This document shows, piece by piece, positions 48,711-57,592 of a DNA stretch of 64,000 bases; position 1 is the stretch's first letter; every line of letters begins with the position of its first letter. Below the pieces are notes generated by a model. The model had not been told where the DNA came from. It saw only the letters and a list, made by a program, of their open reading frames with translations, and did no database searches. Made by a program: the position numbers and the translations under genes. Source of the DNA: UBA12545 sp051024685 (GTDB lineage: Bacteria; Bacillota; DSM-521; Neomoorellales; Neomoorellaceae); contig JAZHPA010000003.1 in the NCBI GenBank assembly GCA_051024685.1, forward strand, positions 59,215 through 123,214, given 5' to 3'.

Positions 48711-49900
48711 CCCTGGATAAGAGCCTGGGTGTCCCGAGCGATCATCAACTCTTCATTGGTAGGTATAACAAAAGTGCGAACCCTGGCACCGGCAGCCGTG
48801 ATCTCCCGTTCTTCTCCCCGCACGTTGTTCTTTTGGGGGTCGATGATTAAGCCCAGGTACTCGAAGCCCTGGCAGATGGCCTCCCTGACGCGGGGAGAGT
48901 TTTCGCCCAGGCCGGCGGTAAATACCAGGATATCCAGCCCCCCCAGGACGGCCGTATAGGCGCCGATATATTTGCGCACCCCATGGACAAAAATGTTCCA
49001 AGCCAGCCGTGCCCGCGGATTGCCGTCATCCATGGCGGCCTCAATGTCGCGGAAGTCGCTACTTACTCCCGAGATTCCCAGGACACCAGAGCGCCTATTC
49101 AATACGTCTTCCATCTCCTTGGGACCATATCCCTCTTTCTCCATGAGGAAGGTCACTATAGCTGGGTCGATATCCCCGCAACGGGTACCCATGGTCAATC
49201 CGGCAAGGGGGGTGAAGCCCATGCTCGTATCATAGGATAGGCCGTCTTTTATCGCCGCAATACTGGAACCATTTCCCAAGTGGCAGGTGATAATCTTTAA
49301 CTCATTAAAGGGACGGCCGGCCAGCGCTGCGGCCCTTAAGGCCACATATTTATGGGAAGTCCCGTGAAAGCCGTAGCGCCGGATGTGGTATTTCTCGGCC
49401 AGTTCATAAGGGAGGCTGTAGGTATAAGCATAATCCGGCATGCTCTGGTGGAAGGCGGTATCAAAACACGCTGCCTGGGGTACCCCCGGCAGGAGAACCT
49501 CGCAGGCGGAGATTCCGCGCAGGGCGGGGCCGTTATGTAGGGGAGCCAGGGCCACTAGCTCGGCAATACGGGCTTTAGTGGAGGCATCCAGCAACACCGA
49601 TCCGGGGAAAGTCCCGCCATGGGCCACGCGGTGGCCCACCCCTTCAATTTCCCCAAAATCCTTTATCACCCCGTATTCCGGATCCGTTAAGGCTTCCAGG
49701 CAATGCCTGATAGCCGTTTCATGTTCAGGAGCTTCCACTTCCTTGACCAACTTATCCTTCCCTACCGGCCGGTGGGTGAGAAGCGAACCCTGGAGGCCGA
49801 TCCTCTCGAGCAGGCCCCTTGCCAGCGACTTCTCCTCGGCCATATCGAAGATCTGGTATTTTACCGAAGAACTCCCGCAGTTGAGGACCAAAATTTTCAT
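48698..49900 (-). CDS. ackA: Acetate kinase
   Basis: Makes ATP and acetate from acetyl-phosphate, a key energy step in acetogens and fermenters. It has 400 residues: N-terminal MKILVLNCGSSSVKYQIFD, the GVGHRVAHGG motif, FHGTSHKYVALRA and TCHLGNGSSIAAI, and the catalytic region around TMGTRCGDIDPAI. The stop codon (48698-48700) lies inside the end of MITE copy 3, so the last residues were set by that insertion. No pta gene is visible in the window. It is upstream of yceD-rpmF on the same strand. Confidence 0.97.
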   Translation of the reverse strand: MKILVLNCGSSSVKYQIFDMAEEKSLARGLLERIGLQGSLLTHRPVGKDKLVKEVEAPEHETAIRHCLEALTDPEYGVIKDFGEIEGVGHRVAHGGTFPGSVLLDASTKARIAELVALAPLHNGPALRGISACEVLLPGVPQAACFDTAFHQSMPDYAYTYSLPYELAEKYHIRRYGFHGTSHKYVALRAAALAGRPFNELKIITCHLGNGSSIAAIKDGLSYDTSMGFTPLAGLTMGTRCGDIDPAIVTFLMEKEGYGPKEMEDVLNRRSGVLGISGVSSDFRDIEAAMDDGNPRARLAWNIFVHGVRKYIGAYTAVLGGLDILVFTAGLGENSPRVREAICQGFEYLGLIIDPQKNNVRGEEREITAAGARVRTFVIPTNEELMIARDTQALIQGQKA

Positions 49901-50014
49901 GCTGACCTCTCCCTTCAGTTATAGGTTGATAAGCCACGGTCTAAAACTCTCCTTACCCCCGTATATTTGGGATAGTGGAACTGAACAAGTTCCTTCCCGT
50001 GGAGGTGTTTAGAC

Positions 50015-51244
50015 CTGTCGCCCTCCAAGCATGCTTCGCCCTTTTTAGCGACCGCCGGGGCTCTTCCTGCCCTTTTGGTCTTGGTGTTCACTATTCTCAA
50101 TCCCCGCCAGGCCTTTCAGGCTGCCCTCGGCGGCCTGGAGGCCTGGTGGCAAATTGTAGTCCCGGCTTTGTTCCCCTTTTTCGTCCTTTCCCAGCTTCTC
50201 ATGGGGTTGGGCATAGTGCATTTCTTGGGCGTCTTCTTGGAACCCTTTATGCGGCCCCTCTTCAATGTACCGGGGAGCGCAGCTTTTGTAGTCCTCATGG
50301 GCTACACCTCCGGCGCCCCCTTAAGTGCCCTCCTAACGGCCCAGCTCAGGAGCCAGGGTCTCCTCACTTCTGCCGAAGGAGAAAGATTAATCTGCTTTAC
50401 CAATAATGCCAGCCCCCTCTTCATGCTGGGTGCGGTGGCGGTCGGTATGTTGCACGATCCCCAGCTCGGGCCCGTCATAGCTGCTGCCCATTACGCAGCC
50501 AACCTCAGTTTGGGGTTCCTATTCCGCTTTTACCGGCGGCGCGAAGTTTCTACCCGGATGACGGGCACCCCTTTCCGGCATCTACCCCGGCGGGCCTGGC
50601 AGGTCCTCCTGGAGGCACAGAGGCAGGACGGCCGGCCCTTCGGGCAACTGTTGAGTGATGCCGTTACCCGCTCCTTCCAGGTTTTACTGACCATTGGAGG
50701 TTTTATTGTGCTCTTTGCCGTCGTTATCCGCCTAGCCCAGCTCGCCGGGATCGCCCGTTGGCTGGAGAAGGCGCTGGTGCCCTTCCTGCAATTAATTGAC
50801 CTAGATCCCCAGAGTACACCTGCCGTGGCCGCCGGCATACTGGAAATGACCATAGGAACAAAGACGGCTGGCGAATTGCCCTTACCGGCTCCCGCCCGCC
50901 TAGCCGCCATCAGCTTCATCCTTGGCTGGGCCGGCTTTTCCGTCCATGCCCAGGTGGCAGCCATGATTAGCGGCACGGACCTGCGCCTGGGTCCCTTTGT
51001 GGGGGCACGCCTACTTCACGCCGTGCTGGCGTCAAAGCTGGTTCTTTTCTTCTACGGCCCGGCGGAGCCGGTGGTAAAACTGTTAAATGCGCCTTTCTCC
51101 CACATGTCCACCGCACCGTGGACTGCCCTGTGGATATATTATACCGGCTTCGCTTTACTCACCCTCGTATTCTTTACTTCCTTAACCGCCCTGGGCCTGC
51201 TGGTCTATGCTTTCTTCCGGCGTCAGAAAAACTACTGGTCCTGA
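50015..51244 (+). CDS. ylbJ: Sporulation membrane protein YlbJ, possibly starting at CTG
   Basis: Polytopic membrane protein with a nucleoside-recognition (Gate) fold, needed for sporulation in Bacillus. Conserved blocks are FPFFVLSQLLMGLG, LMGYTSGAPLSALL and the late TIGTKTAGELPLPA region. A TTG at 50075 gives 389 residues but lacks a ribosome site and cuts the first helix. A GGAGGTG at 50001 lies nine bases before an in-frame CTG at 50015, which adds a basic start (SPSKHA) and completes the helix (409 residues). The CTG start is an inference; no ATG, GTG or TTG exists between the upstream stop and 50075. Confidence 0.88.
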   Translation: MSPSKHASPFLATAGALPALLVLVFTILNPRQAFQAALGGLEAWWQIVVPALFPFFVLSQLLMGLGIVHFLGVFLEPFMRPLFNVPGSAAFVVLMGYTSGAPLSALLTAQLRSQGLLTSAEGERLICFTNNASPLFMLGAVAVGMLHDPQLGPVIAAAHYAANLSLGFLFRFYRRREVSTRMTGTPFRHLPRRAWQVLLEAQRQDGRPFGQLLSDAVTRSFQVLLTIGGFIVLFAVVIRLAQLAGIARWLEKALVPFLQLIDLDPQSTPAVAAGILEMTIGTKTAGELPLPAPARLAAISFILGWAGFSVHAQVAAMISGTDLRLGPFVGARLLHAVLASKLVLFFYGPAEPVVKLLNAPFSHMSTAPWTALWIYYTGFALLTLVFFTSLTALGLLVYAFFRRQKNYWS

Positions 51245-51711
51245 GAAGGAGGGCGGTGGTTTTCCAGTTCTTGCAATCCCTGCCTGACCCGGGCCAGGGC
51301 TTCGGCCAGATACCCTTCCAGGTTTCTTAATACCTCGTCGGCATAGGCCACGGCACCCGCTTTAAGCTCGGCCGCAGTACGACGGGCCTTGGCCGTAATT
51401 TCCCCCGCCTGAGCCCGGGCCTGCCTCACAATTTCCGTTTCTTGGGCCAGCAGTTGGGCTTTATGCTCTGCCTCGGCCACCAACTGTTCTGCCTGTTGCT
51501 TGGCTTCCTCGAGCAGGCGGTCCTTTTCCTGCCGGATCCACTGGGCCTGCCTGAGCTCATCGGGCAGTAAGGTCCTCAGCCGGTCCAGGTAATCCAAGAG
51601 CAAGTCCCCGTCCACGAAAATACGGTCCGTAAAGGGGATGCGCGGCGCCTTCTCCAACACTCTTTCCAGTTCCTCGATAACCTCCATAACCTTCACTCTA
51701 GCTACCCCCAT
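51232..51711 (-). CDS. Coiled-coil protein of unknown function downstream of rsmD
   Basis: About 154-159 residues. The N-terminal part (KVMEVIEELERVLEKAPRIP, then VDGDLLLDYLDRLRTLLP) is followed by a long alanine- and glutamate-rich helix (residues 60-145) of coiled-coil character, resembling DivIVA or ATP-synthase b-type stalks. Similar genes follow rsmD in other Clostridia, but no function is assigned. It overlaps rsmD by 14 bases; a GTG at about 51696 with GGGGGT upstream is an alternative start. It converges with ylbJ, with a 13-base overlap of the 3' ends. Confidence 0.75.
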   Translation of the reverse strand: MGVARVKVMEVIEELERVLEKAPRIPFTDRIFVDGDLLLDYLDRLRTLLPDELRQAQWIRQEKDRLLEEAKQQAEQLVAEAEHKAQLLAQETEIVRQARAQAGEITAKARRTAAELKAGAVAYADEVLRNLEGYLAEALARVRQGLQELENHRPPSQDQ

Positions 51712-52249
51712 GCTCTTTTTGATAAAGGTTTAATAGGGAATCCCCATACCGCCGGCTCTCCTGCAAAACAATTCCCCTCACAGTGGGGACAACCTCTTTA
51801 CTCCCGATTTCTAAAACCAGCCAGCCGCCCTCTGTTAACAAGGGGACAAATAGAGGCAATACCTTTTCCCCTAAACCCTGCCCATAAGGCGGGTCCAAGA
51901 AAATAAAATCGAATTGATAACCCTGCCTCGCTAGCTGGCGGGCAGCCTGCGAAACGTCCAGGGGTATAACCTGAGCCCGGCCGCTAAAGCCGGTCAGCCA
52001 TAAATTGTCCCTTAAGGCCTTTAAAGCCAGGGGGTCCTTCTCAATAAAGGCCGCCCTGCTGGCTCCTCTGCTCAGGGCCTCAATGCCTACGGCTCCGGAG
52101 CCGGCAAAGACATCCAGGAACGACTTCTCCCTGACCTGTAAAATATTGAAAAGGGCTTCCCGCAAGCGGTCTGAAGTAGGCCGGGTAATCCTCCCGGGAG
52201 GTACTTTAAGATGTCTGCCCCGTGCAGTACCCGATATGATGCGTACCAT
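51698..52249 (-). CDS. rsmD: 16S rRNA (guanine966-N2)-methyltransferase RsmD
   Basis: Methylates G966 of 16S rRNA. It has 183 residues. The N-terminal RIISGTARGRHLKVPPG, the TRPTSDRLREALFNIL box, S-adenosylmethionine motif I LDVFAGSGAVGIEALSRGA and catalytic motif FIFLDPPYGQG are intact. It leads the coiled-coil gene and is divergent from the iorA region. Confidence 0.96.
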   Translation of the reverse strand: MVRIISGTARGRHLKVPPGRITRPTSDRLREALFNILQVREKSFLDVFAGSGAVGIEALSRGASRAAFIEKDPLALKALRDNLWLTGFSGRAQVIPLDVSQAARQLARQGYQFDFIFLDPPYGQGLGEKVLPLFVPLLTEGGWLVLEIGSKEVVPTVRGIVLQESRRYGDSLLNLYQKEHGGS

Positions 52250-52379
52250 GATTAATCCCTGGGGGTATTATAACACAACCGCAGACCTTTTTCCCCTTTT
52301 TCTGCCTTAATTTGGCTTGAAGGCAAAAATTTTTCCACGGGGCACGTATAATTAGGCGCATCCATCTCCATAATATATA

Positions 52380-52525
52380 CTGGTAAATCAAATTTACCAG
52401 AAGAGCTTAGGGTTATTTCCTTAACCCTCCCCCATGAGCTCTTCCTCCGGTTTCTCCTCTCCCAGGCCGCCGGCTACCCACCGGCGGCCCCAACTTGCTG
52501 CTCCCTAAAGGGGCGGCTTTTTTTT
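52380..52525 (+). ncRNA. Candidate structured RNA ending in an intrinsic terminator
   Basis: This otherwise empty gap holds four hairpins in a row on the plus strand: a 9-bp palindrome CTGGTAAAT/ATTTACCAG (52380-52400); a two-level stem with GAAGAGCT (52400-52407) pairing AGCTCTTC (52437-52444) around AGGGTTA/TAACCCT; a perfect 9-bp stem GGCCGCCGG/CCGGCGGCC (52465-52489); and a terminator stem GCTGCTCC/GGGGCGGC with eight T (52497-52525). The T-run gives the direction. It could be a stand-alone small RNA or a first attenuator for iorA. No known RNA family was recognised. Confidence 0.45.
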
Positions 52526-52565
52526 GCTCTTCCCCCGGTCACCTCTATACCCAGCACATCTTCTG

Positions 52566-52692
52566 TGATATACTTATGTAGTAACAATCCCGATATCAGT
52601 GAATGCATGTAGAGCGAGAAGAGGGGAGCTTAGCCTAGTCGAGAAACGACAGATAAAGCTTGTGCCGGGCTCCTACCCGGCCTTTATTTTTC
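52566..52692 (+). promoter_or_regulatory. iorA leader: extended -10 promoter and attenuator-like terminator
   Basis: TGATATACT at 52566-52574 fits an extended -10 box; no clear -35 is seen. The leader then holds a GTCG/CGAC hairpin and a terminator hairpin GCCGGG/CCCGGC (52664-52681) followed by TTTATTTTTC, ending 20 bases before the iorA start. GGGGAGC near 52623 could pair with GCTCCT in the terminator loop, giving an alternative fold. This is the layout of transcription attenuation; the signal is unknown. Confidence 0.5.
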
Positions 52693-52711
52693 TGAGGGGA
52701 GAAAGCCGTCG

Positions 52712-54469
52712 ATGAAAATCTTGCTCATGGGGAATGAAGCCATTGCCCGGGGAGCCATGGAAGCGGGGATCAACCTGGCCACCTCTTACCCCGGCACCCC
52801 GGCCTCCGAAATCTTCGCAACCCTGGCCCGCTATGCCCCAGAAGTGGGCTTCTACGCCGAATGGTCGGCCAATGAAAAAGTCGCAGTAGAGTTGGCGGCC
52901 GGCGCAGCCTATGCCGGTGGCCGGGCTATAGTTTCCATGAAACAAATGGGCCTCAACGTAGCCTCCGATGCAGTCATGAGCTTGGCCTACATCGGCGTAC
53001 GGGGCGGTCTGGTCCTGGTGGTGGCCGACGACCCGGGACCCCACAGCTCCCAGACGGAACAGGATACGCGGTTGTTTGCCCGCTTTGCCGGGCTGCCGGT
53101 CCTGGACCCCTCTTCTCCTGCCGAAGCATATGCTATGACCAAGTACGCTTTTACCCTTTCCGAAGAACTGGGGTTGCCGGTGATTCTCCGTCCAACCACC
53201 CGTTGCTGCCACTCCTGCCAGGATGTGGAAGTAGGAACCATCCTTCCTCCCCGCCCCGTTCCCGGATTCGCCAAAAGCCCCGAGTGGGTTATCCTTCCCT
53301 CTTTATCCGCCCGTAAGCACCGTTGGCTGATTGAACAAGAGAGCAAAGCCCGGCTTCTTTTTAACGATTCTCCCTTTAATACGGCTGCCCTCGAAGGCCG
53401 TACGGGGGTGATTACCAGCGGAGTTTCCTACGGCTATGTGGTGGAAGCCCTGGAACAATTAGGAGCCAAACTTTCTCTGTTGAAGATCGGCACCCCTTAC
53501 CCCTTGCCGCAAGAAAAAGTGGTCGAGTTCCTGGCCCACCTGGATCAAGTTCTTATTGTAGAGGAACAGGAGCCGGTAGTGGAAGAACAGGTCATCCACC
53601 TGGCTTGGCGCCACCTTATTCCCTGCCATATCTCGGGGAAGCATGATGATTATCTCCCCCGTGCGGGAGAATTCAATGTAGATATTGTCCGCTCAGCCCT
53701 GGCCCGCTTTTTGGGCCTCAAAACGGCTTCTCCGGCCGAAGTAACCCCGCCCGGTTTACCCCAGAGAGCCCCCATGCTCTGCGCCGGTTGTCCTCACCGG
53801 GGATCCTTTTACGCCTTTAAGCGCGCAGCCCGGGGGAAGGAAGTTATTTTTTCCGGCGATATCGGCTGTTATACTTTAGGAGCTGCTCCGCCCCTCAAGG
53901 CCCTGGACACCTGCCTGTGCATGGGGGCCAGCCTGGGGCTGGCCCAGGGTCTGGCCCGGGTAGAGCCCCAACGCCGCGTGGTGGCCTTTATCGGCGACTC
54001 CACCTTTTTCCATGCCGGCCTGCCGGCGCTGGTCAATGCAGCACACCAGAAGGCTCCCATTACTGTAGCCGTCCTGGATAACGGCACCACGGCCATGACC
54101 GGCCACCAGCCCCATCCCGGCCTATCCTTAGATATCAAAGCCATAGCCCGGGCTTGCGGGATCGAAACCGTCTTGGAAGCCGACCCCTACGACCTGGAAT
54201 CAACCATCAAGGCTGCTTCCCAGGCGCTGGCCGGACCGGGACCTTCCCTGATCCTGCTGCGTCGGCCCTGCCCTCAGGTAACACCTTCCGACCGGTGCTG
54301 CATGGTAGATCCTTCCCTATGTACCGGTTGCGGTTTCTGCCTGGCGGAACTGGGATGCCCGGCCATGTCCTGGAAGGACGACCACATAAGCATCGGCCCC
54401 ACGTGCAACGGGTGTGGGCTATGTGCTCAAATCTGCCCTTCTGGAGCTATTCGGGAGGTGCTGAAATGA
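52712..54469 (+). CDS. iorA: Indolepyruvate:ferredoxin oxidoreductase, alpha subunit
   Basis: Oxidises aryl-pyruvates (from Trp, Phe, Tyr) to aryl-acetyl-CoA with reduction of ferredoxin. It has 585 residues: an N-terminal pyrimidine-binding domain (NLATSYPGTPASEIF), a central region, a thiamine-diphosphate domain (CAGCPHRGSFYAF, FIGDSTFFHAGLPALVNA) and two C-terminal [4Fe-4S] motifs, CTGCGFCLAELGCP and CNGCGLCAQICP. The ATG follows a GAGGGGAGAAAG site. It overlaps iorB by four bases and forms an operon with iorB and paaK. Confidence 0.96.
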   Translation: MKILLMGNEAIARGAMEAGINLATSYPGTPASEIFATLARYAPEVGFYAEWSANEKVAVELAAGAAYAGGRAIVSMKQMGLNVASDAVMSLAYIGVRGGLVLVVADDPGPHSSQTEQDTRLFARFAGLPVLDPSSPAEAYAMTKYAFTLSEELGLPVILRPTTRCCHSCQDVEVGTILPPRPVPGFAKSPEWVILPSLSARKHRWLIEQESKARLLFNDSPFNTAALEGRTGVITSGVSYGYVVEALEQLGAKLSLLKIGTPYPLPQEKVVEFLAHLDQVLIVEEQEPVVEEQVIHLAWRHLIPCHISGKHDDYLPRAGEFNVDIVRSALARFLGLKTASPAEVTPPGLPQRAPMLCAGCPHRGSFYAFKRAARGKEVIFSGDIGCYTLGAAPPLKALDTCLCMGASLGLAQGLARVEPQRRVVAFIGDSTFFHAGLPALVNAAHQKAPITVAVLDNGTTAMTGHQPHPGLSLDIKAIARACGIETVLEADPYDLESTIKAASQALAGPGPSLILLRRPCPQVTPSDRCCMVDPSLCTGCGFCLAELGCPAMSWKDDHISIGPTCNGCGLCAQICPSGAIREVLK

Positions 54470-55053
54470 ACATTCTCATTGCGGGCGTCGGGGGGCAAGG
54501 GATCATACTGGCTTCCCGGGCCTTGGCCGAAGCCGCCCTTGGTGCGGGCCTGTCGGTACGCACGGCCGAAACCATCGGCATGGCCCAACGGGAAGGGGCA
54601 GTGGCCAGCTACGTCAGGATAGGGGTTTCCGACTACGGCCCCCTGATACCCCGGGGTGCAGCGGACATACTGGTGGCCTACGAACCGGCGGAGGGGGCCC
54701 GCCACGTAGCCTGCCTGCGGAAGGGCGGCCGGGCCATCCTTGCCACCTCACCCATTATACCGGTTTCAGTATCCCTGGGTAGTTCTTCTTACGATGTACC
54801 TGCTATTCTTCACTTCCTGGAGGAGACAATTGAACGCCCTTATTTCCTGGATGCTGCTGCCCTGGCCCGGGAGGCGGGGAGTATAAAGGCCCTTAATATG
54901 GTCATGCTGGGTGCCCTCTCCCGGCTGGAGCTACCTTTCCCGGCAGATGATCTTCTAAAGGCCGCCCTTAAGTTATTACCTCCCCAAGTACAAACCATAA
55001 ACCGACGCGCCTTTGCCTTAGGCCGGCAGGCAATGGAGGTACTGGAGAAATGA
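54466..55053 (+). CDS. iorB: Indolepyruvate:ferredoxin oxidoreductase, beta subunit
   Basis: Gamma-type domain subunit that completes the IOR enzyme. It has 195 residues and begins MNILIAGVGGQGIILASRAL, the standard start; TAETIGMAQREGAVASYVR follows. The ATG overlaps the iorA stop (ATGA), and its own stop overlaps the paaK start in the same way, so the three genes are translationally coupled. Confidence 0.96.
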   Translation: MNILIAGVGGQGIILASRALAEAALGAGLSVRTAETIGMAQREGAVASYVRIGVSDYGPLIPRGAADILVAYEPAEGARHVACLRKGGRAILATSPIIPVSVSLGSSSYDVPAILHFLEETIERPYFLDAAALAREAGSIKALNMVMLGALSRLELPFPADDLLKAALKLLPPQVQTINRRAFALGRQAMEVLEK

Positions 55054-56312
55054 ACCGCTATTTTGACTATGATGCCCTTTACAAGGAACAAGAAAAAAAG
55101 CTTCCCGCCTTCTTGCGACACCTCTACCGGAATTCTCCTTTTTACCGTGAAAAGCTAAAGGCCGCCGGGGTGCAACCCGAGGAGGTACGGACTATGGGGG
55201 ATCTGGCCCACATCCCCTTTACCGACAAACATGAGCTACGGGATGCCTATCCCCTAGGCCTGGCAGCCGTCGCGGAGGAACAAATTGTCCGCATCCATTC
55301 TTCCTCGGGAACCACGGGCAAGCCCATAATCATTCCCTATACGGCCGGAGACGTGGCCGTATGGGCAGGGATGATGGCCCGTTGCTTCCAAACGGCCGGG
55401 GTCGAACCCCGCGACAGGGTACAGATCACTCCGGGATATGGGCTGTGGACGGCCGGCATCGGCTTTCAGGCGGGAGTAGAAAGACTGGGCGCTATGGCCA
55501 TACCCACCGGCGCTGGCAACACCGAAAAACAGCTGGAGCTGATGGAGGACTTGAAAACCACGGTGCTGGTGGCCACCGCCTCCTATGCCCTGCTCTTAGC
55601 CGAGGAAATAGCCCGGCGCGGCTTGCGGCCGAAGCTCCACTTGCGTTTAGGTATTTTCGGTTCGGAGCGCTGGGGGGAAAAAATGCGGCGGCGCATTGAA
55701 GAAATCCTGGAGATAGATACCTTTGATATCTACGGGCTTACCGAAATCTACGGCCCCGGTATCGGCATCGACTGTCCGGCCCATGAAGGTATCCACATGT
55801 GGACGGACCACCTCTTGCTGGAAATCATCGACCCGGCTACCGGAAAACAGCTACCCCCTGGGGAGGAAGGAGAACTGGTCATTACCACCCTGACTAAGGA
55901 GGGAGCACCCCTCCTGCGCTACCGCACCCACGACCTGACCAGGCTTAAAACCGAAGCATGCTCCTGCGGGTCCCCCTTCCCCCTTATGGACCGCATCCTG
56001 GGGCGTACGGACGATATGGTGAAGGTGAAGGGAGTCAATATTTATCCCGGCCAAGTCGACCACATCTTATACCTCATTCCCGGGGCCAGCAGCGAGTACC
56101 AAATCATCTTGCGCCGGAACAATGGGAAAGACGAGGTGGAAATCGTCGTCGAGTGCGAGCCCGGCGCCGATGCAGCCGCGGTAGCTGCGCGCTGCCGCCA
56201 TTATGTTAAGACCAAAATAGGTATCACCGCCCAGGTGACCACGGTGCCCCAAGGGAGCCTTCCGCGCAGTGAGAAAAAGACGCGGCGCGTTTTGGACTAC
56301 CGGGAAGGATAA
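55050..56312 (+). CDS. paaK: Phenylacetate-CoA ligase
   Basis: AMP-forming ligase that activates aryl-acetates, or runs in reverse to make ATP from aryl-acetyl-CoA. It has 420 residues. The P-loop-like motif HSSSGTTGKPIIIPYT, the adenylate-binding YGLTEIYGPGIG and the C-terminal DRILGRTDDMVKVKGVNIYP hinge are visible. In an operon with iorAB it probably completes aromatic amino-acid fermentation with substrate-level ATP formation. Its end overlaps the converging MoeA-like gene by 16 bases. Confidence 0.95.
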   Translation: MNRYFDYDALYKEQEKKLPAFLRHLYRNSPFYREKLKAAGVQPEEVRTMGDLAHIPFTDKHELRDAYPLGLAAVAEEQIVRIHSSSGTTGKPIIIPYTAGDVAVWAGMMARCFQTAGVEPRDRVQITPGYGLWTAGIGFQAGVERLGAMAIPTGAGNTEKQLELMEDLKTTVLVATASYALLLAEEIARRGLRPKLHLRLGIFGSERWGEKMRRRIEEILEIDTFDIYGLTEIYGPGIGIDCPAHEGIHMWTDHLLLEIIDPATGKQLPPGEEGELVITTLTKEGAPLLRYRTHDLTRLKTEACSCGSPFPLMDRILGRTDDMVKVKGVNIYPGQVDHILYLIPGASSEYQIILRRNNGKDEVEIVVECEPGADAAAVAARCRHYVKTKIGITAQVTTVPQGSLPRSEKKTRRVLDYREG

Positions 56313-57346
56313 ATCCCTCCTTTACCAAAGGGGCAGGCCGGGTAGCGGCACTCGGGACATTCCAGGCAAAGCCCCCCTGCCGCTAAACCGGCAATATCCT
56401 CCCTGGTCAGGCGCTCGCCTATCAGAATCCGGGCCAACACGAGATCAAAAATCGTGGCCCGATAATACATAACGCAGCCCGGCAACCCTATCAGGGGGAT
56501 ATTGCCCAGATAGGCTAGCATGAACATGGCACCCGGTAAGACAGGGGCGCCGTAGGTAACTACCTCTGCCCCGCTCAGCCGTATCCCGGCGGGGGTTACA
56601 TCGTCGGGGTCTACGGACATCCCGCCGGTTAAGAGGATTAAATCTAATTTATGCCCTGCCATTTCACGGATGGAACGGCTGATAATTTCTGCGTCATCGG
56701 GCACGATCTTTTCCTCCACTACCTGGGAGCCGTACTGGGCCACCTTAGCGCGGACCACCGGGCCGAAGGCATCCTTTATACGGCCTTTATAAATCTCGCT
56801 TCCGGTGGTGATCAGCCCCGCCCTCATGGGCCGATAGGCCACCACCTTTAAAATTCCTCCCGCTTCCCGGCAAATCCGCTCCACCTTAGCTATAACGTCC
56901 CCTTTAGTTACCAGGGGGATGAGGCGGGTTCCGGCTACCACTTGCCCCTCCCGCACCGGATAATTGTTGTGCAGGGTGGCCAAAATTACTTCTCCGACTT
57001 GATTGACCTCCTGGAGGGCAGGAAGGTTGACCTTAAGCAAGCCCGTCCGGCCTGCCACCAGGTTTACTTTTCCTTCCCTGGGCTCGCTCAACTCTATCCC
57101 GTGGTCGTCCAAGGCCAGGGCGGCCCGGGCAAGCCTCAGGGCTGCCTCATCCTCGTGGATGTCACCAGGCCCGAGCTCCAGGACGTAAAGGTGCTCTTTG
57201 CCCATCTGTAAAAGTTCGGGGATATCCTCCGGCTGGATGATATGCCCCTTTTTAAACCGGCGGCCTTTAAATTGGCCGGGAACTATCTTGGTCAAATCAT
57301 GGGCAAGAACATGGCCAATACTGTCTTCAACACGGATCTTTTTCAT
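56297..57346 (-). CDS. MoeA-like molybdopterin-binding protein with C-terminal cysteine cluster
   Basis: About 349 residues. A SAF/MoeA-N-like start (KKIRVEDSIGHVLAHDLTKI) is followed by a MoCF/MogA-type domain with GLITTGSEIYKGRIKDAFGP, LILLTGGMSVDPDDVTP and PLIGLPGCVMYYRATIFDL. The C-terminus has the compact cluster CLECPECRYPACPFGKG, which could hold a metal or iron-sulfur centre. The ATG at 57346, behind GGGGGAG, is preferred over 57388. Stand-alone proteins of this type occur near molybdenum enzymes in Clostridia; the role is not certain. Confidence 0.8.
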   Translation of the reverse strand: MKKIRVEDSIGHVLAHDLTKIVPGQFKGRRFKKGHIIQPEDIPELLQMGKEHLYVLELGPGDIHEDEAALRLARAALALDDHGIELSEPREGKVNLVAGRTGLLKVNLPALQEVNQVGEVILATLHNNYPVREGQVVAGTRLIPLVTKGDVIAKVERICREAGGILKVVAYRPMRAGLITTGSEIYKGRIKDAFGPVVRAKVAQYGSQVVEEKIVPDDAEIISRSIREMAGHKLDLILLTGGMSVDPDDVTPAGIRLSGAEVVTYGAPVLPGAMFMLAYLGNIPLIGLPGCVMYYRATIFDLVLARILIGERLTREDIAGLAAGGLCLECPECRYPACPFGKGGIYPSR

Positions 57347-57486
57347 AAGCACTCCCCCTCGCTTAATACAGAATTCGACATTGCTCAACTAATGCCTTCT
57401 AAATAAAACAGAATTTTAACCCGGTAAACCTGTCAAAATATAGGGTGTCCCATGAGGGTTAACCGTGGGTTCCCTTAAAACGCCGA

Positions 57487-57508
57487 AAGCCACCGAATTC
57501 GGTGGCTT
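57487..57508. repeat. 22-bp perfect palindrome
   Basis: AAGCCACCGAA followed directly by its reverse complement. It can form an 11-bp stem, but no T-run follows on either strand, so it is not a clear terminator. It lies between the MoeA-like gene and MITE copy 2 and could be an operator or a cruciform site. Confidence 0.6.
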
Positions 57509-57592
57509 CCCTTCATCACCTTACCTTTTGCTCTCCGAGACCGCCGGCCGTCAGGTGGGCAGTTACCACGCGTTCTTGGAACCCTTACAGCC

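Noticed and set aside
52712..52720. T-box leader for iorA
   Set aside because: No T-box consensus (AGGGTGG-type) or specifier-loop pattern was found; the leader is kept only as an unassigned attenuator.
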